The notes under the pieces: generated by a model
The model's database searches: none
What the model saw: the letters and a program-made list of their open reading frames with translations, nothing else
What the model was told of the DNA's origin: nothing
In this document: piece after piece, positions 63,976 through 64,000 of the stretch
Layout of the letters: each line of letters opens with the position of its first letter
Numbering within the stretch: the first letter of the stretch is position 1
Translations under genes and position numbers: made by a program
Assembly (NCBI GenBank): GCA_965263285.1
Contig: CBDHHD010000016.1
Location: forward strand, 682,001 to 746,000
Reading direction: 5' to 3'
DNA from: JASGCP01 sp965263285
Lineage (GTDB): Bacteria; Bacteroidota; Bacteroidia; Chitinophagales; Chitinophagaceae
DNA length: 64,000 nucleotides

Positions 63976-64000
63976 CCTATATACATTTCAAAAAAAGGCA

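Overview
The window is AT-rich chromosomal DNA from a member of the Bacteroidota. The evidence is promoter -7 boxes of the form TAnnTTTG, the futalosine-pathway enzyme MqnE, a DPP-IV-type peptidase, an IscA/ErpA-type protein, many exported or lipobox proteins, and two copies of a GRASP-with-SPASM peptide-maturation (RiPP) locus, a type I associate with this phylum. I cannot name the genus. Housekeeping genes are intact. The spaces between them are filled with one non-coding foldback repeat family, broken IS elements and small pseudogenes, which suggests a genome that gains and decays mobile DNA.

Layout. 1-9.3 kb: 3' end of hisG, hisD, aroE, an IscA/ErpA-type gene, RNase P RNA, rhomboid, rlmH, a secreted protein, sucD, thrC and an Fe/Mn superoxide dismutase. 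9.3-21.5 kb: an IS30 remnant, a vWA protein, an esterase-like protein without its catalytic residues, prfC, aspS, tRNA-Val, a flavin reductase, a TPR membrane protein and dxs. 21.7-39.8 kb: the accessory core of the window. A unit of about 7.5-7.8 kb is present twice in tandem, bounded by and fused through the dispersed repeat. Each unit has, on the minus strand: a Cys-rich GG-leader peptide, a dead IS256-like element, the severed tail of a lost esterase gene, a promoter, short GG-type precursor peptide gene(s), an exported alpha/beta-hydrolase-like/TPR protein, an ATP-grasp ligase, a 93-aa protein and a SPASM protein. Copy 1 also carries a complete IS1634-like element in a TTAA site that is empty in copy 2. 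39.8-57 kb: a repeat-rich lipoprotein, a DPP-IV-like peptidase, proS, mqnE, secreted proteins, a beta-lactamase-fold hydrolase, an RlpA-like protein, asd, a PfkB kinase and a two-gene DsbD-like operon. 57-64 kb: a two-gene module of an SF1 helicase and a 1582-aa Hsp90-like (sacsin-type) ATPase, entered through a truncated repeat and an IS end. It is a candidate defence module.

The most interesting object is the duplicated RiPP locus. The two units are almost identical except for one sharply bounded cassette of about 1.9 kb (copy 1) or 1.6 kb (copy 2). It begins inside a precursor gene just after the leader and ends inside the hydrolase gene. Core peptides and the hydrolase domain therefore differ, while leaders, hydrolase tail, ligase, small protein and SPASM gene stay the same. 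This looks like core-peptide/hydrolase cassette exchange that uses the conserved leader and the hydrolase tail as homology arms. Copy 2 also has a one-base slip in a T-run that removes most SPASM cysteines, so one maturation gene may now serve both sets of precursors.
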